Of a DNA stretch of 64,000 bases, positions 1-8,951 are shown piece by piece. The DNA is from VRUE01 sp963703235 (GTDB lineage: Bacteria > Actinomycetota > Thermoleophilia > Solirubrobacterales > 70-9). The DNA lies in the NCBI GenBank assembly GCA_963703235.1, contig OY969802.1, forward strand, positions 1,922,001-1,986,000. The letters run 5' to 3'. How positions within the stretch are numbered: position 1 is the stretch's first letter; each line of letters begins with the position of its first letter. Both the position numbers and the translations under genes were made by a program. The notes beneath the pieces were generated by a model. The model worked only from the letters and a program-made list of their open reading frames with translations. It had not been told where the DNA came from and did no database searches.

Positions 1-554
<554 letters not shown>

Positions 555-758
555 CGCAGCGATGCTACAGGGGTTCGCTCGACCCGGCCGGCCTCGGCGA
601 TTGCATGCAATTTCCGGCCTTTTAGACCGTTCACCCGTCCAGGTGGGGGGAGAGATCGTCCCCGTCCCGAGCTCTGCCTGAGAGGTTCAGAGAGCCGGCA
701 CGACCGGTGCGGTGGATGCGAGTGGTCAGCTCAAAAGAGATCCGGGGGGACGGGAGCA

Positions 759-2021
759 ATGCGGCTGAAGCAGCCGCCGGCGAGTGACGGCGCCGACGCG
801 GCGCGGAAGCGGGCTGCGGTCGAGCTGATCGCTCGCCACGGCACGGCTCTGAAGCGGGTCGCCCAGCGCTACTCGCTCTGTGCGGCCGACGCCGAAGACG
901 CCTACCAGCGAACGCTGGAGATTCTGCTCACCAAAGCTCCCAGCGATCGCGATCGTGAGCTGTTCGGCTGGAGCAAGACAGTGGTCAAGCACGAGGCGCT
1001 GGCGGTTCGGCGCAACCGCGAGCGGCTACTGGGGACTACTTCCTCGCGCGACCGCGAAGGCGAGGATCGCGATCCCGTGGCGCTGATCCCGAGCGACGAG
1101 GACGGGCCGGCCGAGCGCCTCGAGCGACGCGAGGAGGTCGCCCGCAGCCGCGAGGCGTTGCGGGCGCTGAAGCCCGCCGAGCTGCGGGCGCTGACACTGC
1201 TTGCCGAGGGCTACTCATACGCGGAGATCGGCGAGATCACCGGCTTCAGCCAGACCAAGATCAACCGCTGCCTGGCCGAGGGCCGAGAGCGGTTCCGCCG
1301 GCTCGTCTCCCGCAGCGAGGACGGCAGCCGTTGTGCGGAGATGAACCTGCTCCTCTCGGCTTTCTGCGACGGGGAGACCAACGCCGAGGAGACGGCGGCC
1401 GTGCGCGAGCACCTGCGGGCCTGCGCCAGCTGTCGCGCGGCGGTGCGCGCCTACCGCACAACTCCCGCTCGGGTGGCGGCGCTGGCGCCGGTCCTGCCGG
1501 CTTCGCGTTCGCTCCTGGAGCGGACCCACGAGCTGCTGCTGGAGATCCAATCCCGGCTGCGCGGGGCCGGCGCGGCCGCCGACGGCTCGGTGGCACAGGT
1601 GGCTTCGGTTGGAGGTGCGGGTGGCGCCGGTACGGCTGCGCTGGCCAAGGTTCTGGTGATCTGCGCCGGCACGGTCGGCGGGACCGCGGCCTGCGTCGCG
1701 ACCGGGGTGGCGCCGATGCCCGCCGGCCTCTCTCCGGATCGCATCGAGGCGCCGAGGATCGAGCGGGTCTCCGAGCGGGCGCTCGAGGCTTCGGCCCCGC
1801 CCGCTGCTATCGACGAAGAGCCAGCTGTGACCGATGTCCCCAGCCGGGACCCGAAGCCGACGGCCGAAGCCGAGACGCCGAAGGCTGTCGAGCCGGTGCC
1901 AGTCGAAGCCGAAGCCGGCGCCGTCGAATACCCCGAACCGGCTCCAGCCCCTCCCACGAGGGTCGAATCCGAGGCGCCGAGCGCCGCCAGTGGCAACGCC
2001 GCTGGGGAGTTCGGGCCGTGA
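759..2021 (+). CDS. ECF-type sigma factor fused to zinc-finger and membrane anchor
   Basis: Sigma-70 family factor of 420 residues, about twice the usual ECF length. Region 2 lies at about residues 25-95 and region 4 with its helix-turn-helix at about 125-185 ('YSYAEIGEITGFSQTKINR'). A zf-HC2-like segment follows ('HLRACASC', His218, Cys222, Cys225, plus Cys192 and Cys203), which is the fold used by anti-sigma factors. A hydrophobic segment at about 294-316 could anchor the protein in the membrane, and the last 100 residues are Pro/Glu/Ala-rich. ATG 759 was chosen because a purine-rich ribosome site (741-755) precedes it; the frame is open upstream but there it only runs antisense to the neighbour. 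The stop overlaps the GTG of the next gene, so sigma factor and exported protein are probably co-translated. Confidence 0.85.
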   Translation: MRLKQPPASDGADAARKRAAVELIARHGTALKRVAQRYSLCAADAEDAYQRTLEILLTKAPSDRDRELFGWSKTVVKHEALAVRRNRERLLGTTSSRDREGEDRDPVALIPSDEDGPAERLERREEVARSREALRALKPAELRALTLLAEGYSYAEIGEITGFSQTKINRCLAEGRERFRRLVSRSEDGSRCAEMNLLLSAFCDGETNAEETAAVREHLRACASCRAAVRAYRTTPARVAALAPVLPASRSLLERTHELLLEIQSRLRGAGAAADGSVAQVASVGGAGGAGTAALAKVLVICAGTVGGTAACVATGVAPMPAGLSPDRIEAPRIERVSERALEASAPPAAIDEEPAVTDVPSRDPKPTAEAETPKAVEPVPVEAEAGAVEYPEPAPAPPTRVESEAPSAASGNAAGEFGP

Positions 2022-4028
2022 GGGGCCGGTTGCTGCGCGGCGCGGTCGCGGCGTCCGTTGCGATCGCGGCGCTGCTCGGCTTTGGCGCCGCGGCCGGCGC
2101 CGTCCCACCGCCACCCACCGACCTCGAGGTCGAAGACGGCGAGGAGACATGGCGCCCGGAGCGGCGCTTCCGGGTCACCTGGAGGAACCCGGCGCCGGGC
2201 GCCGGGCCAGCCATCGCCGCGGTCCACTACCGAGTCCTGAGCCCGGCGGGCGCCGTTGCGACCGTGGCGAGACGGCTCGCCTGGCCAGCGTCGAGCATCG
2301 AGGGCCTCGAAGTCCCCGGCCCGCCCGGCGCCTACACGGCGGAGGTCTGGCTCGAGGACTCCTCCGGCGACGTCGGAGCGCCGGCATCGACGGAGCTGCG
2401 CTTCGACAATGCGCGCCCCGGCGTCGTCGAGCCGGCGGCGAGCGCGACCTGGATCGGCCGCGCCTCCTTCCCCCTTGCCGTCCGCCTCAGCCATCCGCTC
2501 GGCGACCCTCCCGTCTCCGGCATCCGCGGTTACGCCATCTCGGTCGCCCCGCCGCCGGGCAAACATCCCTGCCAGGCCGTCGATCGCTGCAGCGTCGCTG
2601 AGACCGACCTCGGCGATGGGGTCGCCAACGACACCTACCGGATCGCCGACCTGCCAGAGGGCACGAGCTATGTGCAGGCGGTCGCGGTCTCCGGTTCCGG
2701 GATGGCGTCGACGAGTCCGGGCCAGGCCGTCCTCCGAGTCGACCAGACGAGTCCGGTCGTGGCGCTCAGCGGGGCTCCGGCGGGGTGGGTGAACCATCCC
2801 GTGTCGCTGAACGCGATCGCGATCGACGACGGTTCGGGGATGGTCGGAGAAGGCGTCAGCGCACCCTTCACTGCGATCGCGATCGACGACGGAGCCCCGA
2901 AGATCTCTCCTGGCTCGTCCGTCGGCGCAACCGTGATCGCAGAGGGCGTGCATCGCGTCGCCTACTACGCGCGCGACCTTGCCGGGAACGTCGCCGACGG
3001 CAGCGAGCGCAACGGGGTGGCCAACCCAGCGCCGCCGACCGCCCTGGTGCGGATCGACCGCCAGCCACCGAACGTCGCCTTCGTCAACTCGCAGGATCCC
3101 CTCCCAGCCGGAGCTAATCCGAGCGAGAATCGGCGACTCGATGTCGGGGCCGGACCCGACGCGGGGCTGGATCGGCGTGCGCAGGGTTGGCTCAGGCGAG
3201 CGCTTCGTGCCGCTGCCAACGGCGCCACGGGCGCGCAGCGGCGAGCTGCGCGCAAACTGGGATTCGGACGCTTACCCGCCGGGCGACTACGAGTTTTGGG
3301 CCGTGGGCTACGACGACGCGGGCAACGCGACGGCGACGGCGCGACGAGCAGACGGCAAGCCAATGCGGCTCCCCAACCCGCTCAAAGCGGCGACGGTGCT
3401 GCGCGCCGGCTTCGCCGCTCGGCGCGATCCGAAACGAGCCGTTCCCTACGGCCGCGAGACCCTCTTCAAGGGCCGACTCACGACCGTGGCGGGCACGCCG
3501 CTGAGCGGGATGCCGGTGAGAATCGTCGAGCGCCGGGCGGGCGGAGGAGGAGCGTCTGCCGGTACTTGGACGGTGACCACCGGTCCCGCCGGGGCATTCG
3601 CGATCCGCCTCGGCCCCGGCCCCAGTCGCGAGATCGCCGCCCGCTTCGAGGGAACCCCGACCCTGACCCGGTCGTCGACTCCCTCGCTGAGGCTGGCGGT
3701 CCGTGGCGCCGTCAGCCTGCGGGCCTCGGCGCCGGTGGCGCGGATCGGCGGGGCGCCGCTCGTCTTCAGGGGGAAGGTCGGTGCGGCTCCCGGCACGATC
3801 CCTCCCGAGGGCAAGTCGGTGCAGCTCCAGTTCCGGCTGCCGGGCCTGCCCTGGAGCGAGTTCCGGACCGTCCAGAGCGACCGCCGCGGTCGCTTCCGCT
3901 ACGCCTACCGGTTCAGCGACGACGACAGCCGCGGCACCGTCTTCCAGTTCCGTGCCTACGCGCCCGCGCAGGCCAACTGGCCTTACGAGCCCGGTGGCTC
4001 ACGACCGGTATCCGTAAGGGGAATTTAG
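2018..4028 (+). pseudogene. Exported Ig-like/Fn3-like repeat protein, frameshifted near 3098
   Basis: GTG at 2018 overlaps the sigma-factor stop (GTGA) and has GGGGAG upstream. The product starts with a signal peptide (about residues 1-29, ending 'AAAGAVP') and continues as beta-sandwich style repeats with 'DDAGN', 'RDLAGN' and 'DRQPPNVAFVNSQDP' phrases typical of exported actinobacterial surface proteins. The first 360 residues read in one frame, and the last 309 (from 'SQPELIRARIGDS') read in the next. Deleting one C from the CCCC run at 3098-3101 restores a continuous 669-residue protein, so this is either a sequencing error or a recent mutation. Function is unknown; co-transcription with the membrane-anchored sigma factor suggests an envelope role. 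A 19-base direct repeat recurs near 2814 and 2874 inside the coding region. Confidence 0.65.
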
Positions 4029-4035
4029 GGTGGAT

Positions 4036-4068
4036 TCTGAGGGCGTAGGACGGCCCTACGCCCTCAGA
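4036..4068. terminator. Bidirectional hairpin terminator
   Basis: A 14-bp perfect stem (arms 4036-4049 and 4055-4068, core CTGAGGGCGTAGG) with a 5-base loop lies between two convergent genes, 8 bases after one stop and 8 bases before the other. It has no strong U tract on either side. Confidence 0.75.
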
Positions 4069-4075
4069 TCGCCGT

Positions 4076-4558
4076 TCAGCGCAGTGCCGACAGCTGCTCG
4101 CCGACCTGATCGACTAGGCCCTGGGCGCGCGAGGTCTGCTCGTCGAGCGCCTTGCGAACCCGTTGCTCGACCTCATTGCGGTTGCGCTTGAGTCGGGTCT
4201 CGACCGTGCGGCGGCGCTTGCGGGCCTCGCGCTCGACGCGGCTGCGGGTCTTCCGTGCTTCGGCGGTCGCCTTGCGCCGGACCGAGGTACCGCGACGCTC
4301 GGTCCGCTTGACGGTGCGGCGCAGGCTGGTGCGGTAGGACTGGAGCTGCTTCTGGGCCTCGGCGCGGCCGCTGAGCGGCTCGACCAGCTCGGCGACGCGA
4401 TCGCTGAGCTCGAGGACGGCGCCGACCGGGAGGTCGACCGCGCTCTCGGCGAAGGCGCGAGCCTGCTCGGTGCGGGAGGCGGGAGCGGTCGAGGTGCTCT
4501 TCTGCGCTTTGGGTTTGGCTTTGGAGGTCTTGGAGTTGCTGCTGGCCTGGGTTGGCAT
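4076..4558 (-). CDS. Basic, Ala/Lys/Arg-rich coiled-coil protein (phasin- or histone-like)
   Basis: A 160-residue protein with a disordered Ser/Lys/Thr/Ala-rich N-terminus (about residues 1-40), a helical middle, and a strongly basic Arg/Lys-rich C-terminal coiled coil ('RVEREARKRRRTVETRLKRN'). This composition resembles phasin-like or nucleoid-associated proteins, but no defined family is certain. ATG 4558 is preferred over an upstream in-frame start because AAGGGA lies at ribosome-site distance. Two LexA-type boxes lie 55-85 bases upstream (4614-4642), in the region where its promoter should be. A nucleoid-binding role during DNA damage is therefore a reasonable inference, while polyester-granule binding is the alternative. 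Confidence 0.6.
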   Translation of the reverse strand: MPTQASSNSKTSKAKPKAQKSTSTAPASRTEQARAFAESAVDLPVGAVLELSDRVAELVEPLSGRAEAQKQLQSYRTSLRRTVKRTERRGTSVRRKATAEARKTRSRVEREARKRRRTVETRLKRNRNEVEQRVRKALDEQTSRAQGLVDQVGEQLSALR

Positions 4559-4613
4559 CGGCGATGAAATCCCTTCGTAGTCTTTTCTTAACGGGAGAGT
4601 CCGCGAGTGTAGC

Positions 4614-4642
4614 GAACATACGTTCTCTGCGAACACACGTTC
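4614..4642 (-). promoter_or_regulatory. Two tandem LexA-type SOS boxes
   Basis: GAACATACGTTC (4614-4625) and GAACACACGTTC (4631-4642) both fit the GAAC-N4-GTTC operator of actinobacterial LexA, with centres 17 bases apart. They lie upstream of the basic protein gene read on the minus strand and 22 bases beyond the 3' end of the monophosphatase gene. Confidence 0.65.
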
Positions 4643-4663
4643 TAAACCGGCCCTTTGGCCCGG

Positions 4664-5491
4664 TTACGGCGCCGATCGGTCGCCGGCCAGGAGAACCGTC
4701 CCAAGCCCGAGTTCGCCCGCGGCGGCGGCGATCGGGTAGCGCGCCTCTAAGCCGAGGTCGGCCTGGTCAAGCTGGAGATCGCCGAAGGCGACCGTTCCGC
4801 CGGCCTCGCGAACGATCAGCTGGGCGGCGGCCGCGTCGACGGAGCGGCAGGCACGCAGGCTGAGCATCCCGTCGAAGCGGCCGGCGGCGACGTAGACGGC
4901 CGCGATCGCGATCGAGCCGATCACCCGCATCCGGTAGACGCGCCCGGCCAGGGCCTCGAGCGCGGGCAGTGCGTGCTCGGGCCTCGCCGACTCGACGCCG
5001 AGCAGCTCCAGCCGCTCGGCGTCGGCGGCGACCTCGATCCGCTCGCCTTCGAGCGCCGCCCCGCCACCGCGCCGGGCGGTGAACTCCTCGCCGGCGCCGA
5101 AGTCGTAGACGTAGCCGAACTCGACGTCGGCCATCGCCGGGCCGGAGGCCACCGCGATGCTGAGGCTGTGCGAGGGGACGGTGCGGCGGGCGTTGAGCGA
5201 ACCGTCGATCGGGTCGATCACGACCCGCGCCGCGCCGCCGCCGCCGAACGCAACCTCGCCCCGCTCCTCGGAGACGGCGACGAAGGAGGCGCCCGCCTCG
5301 GCCAGGGCCTCGAGCTCGGCGAAGACCGCGTCCTCGCACTCGCGGTCGATGACGAGCGTGCGGTCGCCCCCCTCGCCCATCCCTTCGTAGGCGGTTCGCT
5401 CGGCGATCCGGGCCGTGCGTGCGAAGACCTCTCGCTGCGCCGCAACGACGCGGCGGCAGGTCGCCAGCCAGTCTGCCGAGAGGAGGTCCAT
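4664..5491 (-). CDS. Inositol monophosphatase family protein
   Basis: A Mg2+-dependent phosphomonoesterase of the IMPase/FBPase/CysQ superfamily, 275 residues and of normal length. Metal-binding residues are visible as Glu75-Glu76 in 'VSEERG' and as the signature 'DPIDGSLNA' (Asp93, Asp96). The third motif is 'RSVDAAAAQLIVREAGG' with Asp219; the usual Trp before that Asp is replaced by Val, so substrate preference is uncertain (inositol-1-phosphate, fructose-1,6-bisphosphate or PAP). It stands alone, divergent from the helicase-nuclease gene, with a 55-bp gap that must hold both promoters. Confidence 0.85.
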   Translation of the reverse strand: MDLLSADWLATCRRVVAAQREVFARTARIAERTAYEGMGEGGDRTLVIDRECEDAVFAELEALAEAGASFVAVSEERGEVAFGGGGAARVVIDPIDGSLNARRTVPSHSLSIAVASGPAMADVEFGYVYDFGAGEEFTARRGGGAALEGERIEVAADAERLELLGVESARPEHALPALEALAGRVYRMRVIGSIAIAAVYVAAGRFDGMLSLRACRSVDAAAAQLIVREAGGTVAFGDLQLDQADLGLEARYPIAAAAGELGLGTVLLAGDRSAP

Positions 5492-5546
5492 CCAGCGGGA
5501 TGCTATGCCGGTCGGGGCGCCGGGTCGCTTGTACTAGCGTTGGGCA

Positions 5547-8468
5547 ATGGACTTGACGCCGGCACAGGAGCGGGCGGCCCAGCACGACGGCGGGCCGCTG
5601 CTCCTCCTCGGCGAAGCCGGGACCGGCAAGTCCGAGGCGCTCGCCCGCCGTCTCGCCCACCTTGCCGGAAGGGGGATCGAACCGGCTCGGATACTCGTCC
5701 TTGCCACCTCGCAGGCCACGGCGGAGCAGCTGCGACGGCGGGTCGAAGCGCTGCTCGACCCTCCCTACGAGGAGCTGTGGATCGGCACCTGGGCGACGCT
5801 GGGGGAGCGGCTGCTGCGCGAGCATGCGACGAGCGCCGGCCTCGATCCCTTCTTCGACGTGCTGGGGCCGGCGGAGCGGCTGGCGATGCTGCTCGACCGC
5901 CTCGACGAGCTCCCCCTGCGCAGCCAGGAGATCCGCGGCAACCCCGCCGGATTGCTGGCCCGGCTGCTGGAGCAAATCGACGCTTTGAAGGCAGGGGCCG
6001 ACCAGCCCGATCCCGAGCTGGTCGAGCTTGCAGCCGCCCACGACAAGATCCTCGCCAGCAGCTGCAGCCTCGACCGCGGCGATGTCTTCCTCGTCCTAAG
6101 CAAGCTCTTGGAGGAGCGCCCCGACATCCGCTCCGAGATCGCCTCCCGCTTCCACCACGTAATGGTTGACGAGCTCGAGGACACGACGCCGGCCCAGCGG
6201 GCAATCCTCGCTTCGCTGGTGCAGGACAACCCGAACCATCTCTACGCGCTCGAGCCAGGAGGGGTGGAGGGGGTGTCCGGATGGGCGCGGCGTCCTGTTT
6301 TTCGCCCCAGAGACTCGGCGAGCGAGGCATCGTCCCCAGGCGAAAAACCCAGCGCCGAGCCGGACACCCCCTCCACCCCTCCCGTCATCGAACTGGAGAA
6401 ACAGTTCCGCGACCCGGCCACGCGGTTCTGGCGCTGCACCAACGAACGCGCCCAGGCGCAGGCCGTGGCCCGCGAGGCCGAGCACCTGATCGCCAACGGG
6501 ACGTCGCCGGAGACGATCTGCGTCCTGGTCGACGACCCCGCCGCGCGCGGCGGCCCGGTTGCCGCGGCGATGGAAGAGCGCGGGATCCCGTTTCACATGT
6601 CCGGGCCGGCGGCGCTCTTCCAGCGGCCCGAGGTCCGCGACGCGATCGCCTGGCTGCGGGTGCTCGCCGACCCGGCCGACTCGGCCGCCGCGGCGCGGGC
6701 GTTGACCCGACCGCCGATCGAGCTGCGCTCCGCCGACCTGGCGCGGCTGACGACGATCGCCCGTCGCCGCAAGCAGGACATGGTCTCCGGCTGCGAAGCG
6801 GCGCTCGAGAGTCCACAGATCCCGCCCGAGGCGCGCGAGCGGATCCAGTCCTTCCTCAAGCTCTACGGGGCGGCCTCCGCCGCGCTCGAGGAGCGCCGCG
6901 CCGACGTCTTCGTGCGGCGGCTGATCGAGGCGATCGGACTGCGGCGCCAGCGCCTCTTCGCCGCCCAGCCGGAGGTCGCCGAGCGGCTGCTCGGACTCTC
7001 GCGGCTGGCCGAGCTGGCGGCCGCCTGGGCGCGGCGCGAGCCGCACGGGTCGACCCGGGACTTCGTCCGTCACCTCAGCGCGGTCGCCGAGGCCGGCGTC
7101 GAGCCGGCCGGGATCGCCGAGCCCCCGGCCCCGGGGGCCGTGCAGGGCCTCGCCCGGGAGGCGGCTAAGGGAATGGAGTTCGAGCACGTCTTCGTGCTGG
7201 GCATGGAGCGGGATGCCGGCACGGAGCGGATCGGCCGGCCGGCCCGAGCCGGCCTCGTCCTGGCCCGGGTCGAACGGGAAGACGAGCGGGAGGGCACGCC
7301 CTCGCCGTTCTACGGGAACGCCCTTGCCGCCGCCAGCGGCGAGGAGGAGCGGCACGAGGAGGAGCTGTTCGGGCCGGCGGAGGGGCTGCACGCCACCTAC
7401 CGGATGCTGCGCGAGGAGGTGCTGGAGGCGTCCTGGAAGGCGGGAAGCCAGCTCTCGGAGCCGCGGCTCGACACCGCCCTCGACGTCAACCGGGCGATCG
7501 CCCGTTACCTGGAGCTGCTGAAGCTGGCGGCGCTGGCGCAGCGCCCCGGCGACGAGGCGACGGCGGAGGCGGTCGAGGCGGTCAACGGCCTGCTGCGCCA
7601 GGTCGCCACCCCCGAGCAGCAGGCCGAGTTGGACGCCTCGGCGCTCGACGCCTACCTGCTCGACTCCGAGCGCGAGCACGAGGGGCGGCGGCGGCTGATC
7701 GCCGCCCGCCAGGAGCCCTCGCTGCAGGCCTTCCTGCCACGCCGCGGCGACGGCTCGCTGAGCCTCTCCGCCTCCGACCTCGACCTCTACCTGACCTGCC
7801 CGCTGAAGTACAAGTTCGGGCGCGTCTTCGGCATCCCGCAGGAACCGACGATCAACCAGCGCTTCGGCATCCTCATCCACAACGTCCTCGAGCGCTTCCA
7901 CAAGGAGGGCGAGGAGGAAGGGCTGCCGCGCCTGATGGATCTCTTCGAGGCGGGCTGGCGGCGTACCGGCTTCGGCTCCAGCGACGACGAGCTGCAGTTC
8001 CGCGACCGCGCCCGCGAGGCGATGCGGCTCTACTGGGAGCGCGAGTGCGACGCCGAAGGCAAGCCGGTCTGGCTGGAGCGTAAATTCGACATCAAGATCG
8101 GCGAGCACCACGTCCGCGGGCGGGTCGACCGGGTCGACCGACTGCCCGACGGCGGCCACGAGCTGATCGACTACAAGACCGGCGAGCGCAAGAGCGAGGC
8201 CGACCTGGAGAGCGACCTGCAGCTGGCGCTCTACCGGCTCGCCGCCCGCGAGGCGTGGGGCCTGGAGGCGGGCACCGGCAGCTACTACTACGTGCTCGAC
8301 GGCGACAAGGTGGCGGCGCCGGTCCGCCCCGACGACGCCGAGCGGGTCGAGCGCACGGTGCTGCAGGTCGGCGAGGGCATCCTCGGCCAGGACTTCGAGC
8401 CCCGCCCCTCGCCGGCGGTCTGCAGCTGGTGCGACTACAGGCTCATCTGCCCGGCGGCGGAGAGCTGA
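5547..8468 (+). CDS. UvrD/AddB-like helicase with C-terminal Fe-S PD-(D/E)XK nuclease
   Basis: A 973-residue protein of the RecB/AddB class that unwinds and resects DNA ends. The Walker A motif GEAGTGKS is at residues 22-29 and a Walker B-like 'VMVDELED' near 208. The C-terminal third is a RecB-family nuclease: 'GRVDRVDRL', then 'ELIDYKTG' near residue 874. A cysteine in 'LYLTCPLKYKF' (near 750) and three in 'CSWCDYRLIC' (near 957) match the 4Fe-4S cluster that staples AddB-type nuclease domains. Residues about 238-279 are a low-complexity insertion encoded by the palindromic element at 6258-6382, placed between 'NPNHLYALE' and 'VIELEKQFRDP', which are normally nearly adjacent. An AddA partner is not in the window. 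Confidence 0.85.
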   Translation: MDLTPAQERAAQHDGGPLLLLGEAGTGKSEALARRLAHLAGRGIEPARILVLATSQATAEQLRRRVEALLDPPYEELWIGTWATLGERLLREHATSAGLDPFFDVLGPAERLAMLLDRLDELPLRSQEIRGNPAGLLARLLEQIDALKAGADQPDPELVELAAAHDKILASSCSLDRGDVFLVLSKLLEERPDIRSEIASRFHHVMVDELEDTTPAQRAILASLVQDNPNHLYALEPGGVEGVSGWARRPVFRPRDSASEASSPGEKPSAEPDTPSTPPVIELEKQFRDPATRFWRCTNERAQAQAVAREAEHLIANGTSPETICVLVDDPAARGGPVAAAMEERGIPFHMSGPAALFQRPEVRDAIAWLRVLADPADSAAAARALTRPPIELRSADLARLTTIARRRKQDMVSGCEAALESPQIPPEARERIQSFLKLYGAASAALEERRADVFVRRLIEAIGLRRQRLFAAQPEVAERLLGLSRLAELAAAWARREPHGSTRDFVRHLSAVAEAGVEPAGIAEPPAPGAVQGLAREAAKGMEFEHVFVLGMERDAGTERIGRPARAGLVLARVEREDEREGTPSPFYGNALAAASGEEERHEEELFGPAEGLHATYRMLREEVLEASWKAGSQLSEPRLDTALDVNRAIARYLELLKLAALAQRPGDEATAEAVEAVNGLLRQVATPEQQAELDASALDAYLLDSEREHEGRRRLIAARQEPSLQAFLPRRGDGSLSLSASDLDLYLTCPLKYKFGRVFGIPQEPTINQRFGILIHNVLERFHKEGEEEGLPRLMDLFEAGWRRTGFGSSDDELQFRDRAREAMRLYWERECDAEGKPVWLERKFDIKIGEHHVRGRVDRVDRLPDGGHELIDYKTGERKSEADLESDLQLALYRLAAREAWGLEAGTGSYYYVLDGDKVAAPVRPDDAERVERTVLQVGEGILGQDFEPRPSPAVCSWCDYRLICPAAES
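6258..6382. repeat. 125-bp palindromic element inside the helicase-nuclease gene
   Basis: Perfect 23-bp inverted arms at 6258-6280 and 6360-6382, plus an inner 10-bp pair GTTTTTCGCC (6297-6306) with GGCGAAAAAC (6339-6348). The reading frame stays open through it and adds about 42 residues unrelated to the helicase family. Confidence 0.8.
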
Positions 8469-8714
8469 GCTGAGCGCTGGATGACGGGATGGCGGGTGCG
8501 CCTCTGCGGGAATTGATGTCGCACGCGCTTCGCGCTTAGCGACGAAGAAGGAGCGCAGCTTGACTTGTGCCGGCGGTCGCGTAGCGAGGGAGACTGGCCG
8601 TCCCGCGGGCGGATGTCGCGAAGCGGCGGAAATGCAATCCGGTGTCCGCGCGGCGAAGCCGCGCACCAACTCCGTCGCTGATATGGACGCCCATTTGTCA
8701 AGCCCCCAACCACC
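8469..8714. repeat. Intergenic REP-like repeat cluster
   Basis: No gene is seen in 8469-8951. The left part holds repeat units: GAATTGATGTCGCACGCGC at 8511-8529, and a second unit starting GGCCGTCCCGCGGGCG near 8597 followed by GATGTCGCGAAGCGG. Both have matches in inverted orientation at 10164-10220 on the other side of the transposase. GATGTCGCGAAGCGG also resembles the inside of the palindromic element at 39217-39346. A short hairpin CGCGGC-GAAG-CCGCG lies near 8650. Confidence 0.6.
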
Positions 8715-8741
8715 AAAGGCCCGCTGACGCGGGCCTTCTCC
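8715..8741 (+). terminator. Rho-independent-type terminator
   Basis: Stem AAGGCCCGC (8716-8724) pairs with GCGGGCCTT (8729-8737) around a TGAC loop, followed by the pyrimidine-rich run CTCCTT. It is oriented to end transcription from the helicase-nuclease gene about 250 bases upstream. From here to the transposase stop (8742-8951) I see no gene, only a small hairpin ACCAAGC-ggt-GCTTGGT at 8930-8946. Confidence 0.65.
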
Positions 8742-8951
8742 TTGGCCCAGGAGGCGGCGGTCGGCCTGGTGCGCGACGCGCGGTCAGGCTGATATGCGCG
8801 GGTTGGCTACCGCAGGACCGGGTTTCGTCTCAGCGCCCGCTGTCTAAGATCGAGCGTCGCCGCAGGAATGGCTGCTCATAGCGACATCGCGGATGCGCTG
8901 CGCGAAGGGCCGGACCCGCCGCCTCCTGGACCAAGCGGTGCTTGGTGGTTT

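Noticed and set aside
2814..2893. Two GCGATCGCGATCGACGACGG repeats
   Set aside because: They are in-frame codon repeats of 'AIAIDDG' within the exported repeat protein, adequately explained by domain duplication.
8675..8715. CCACCA-ended sequence before the terminator suggesting a tRNA 3' end
   Set aside because: No matching T stem, anticodon arm or 5' acceptor could be found upstream.
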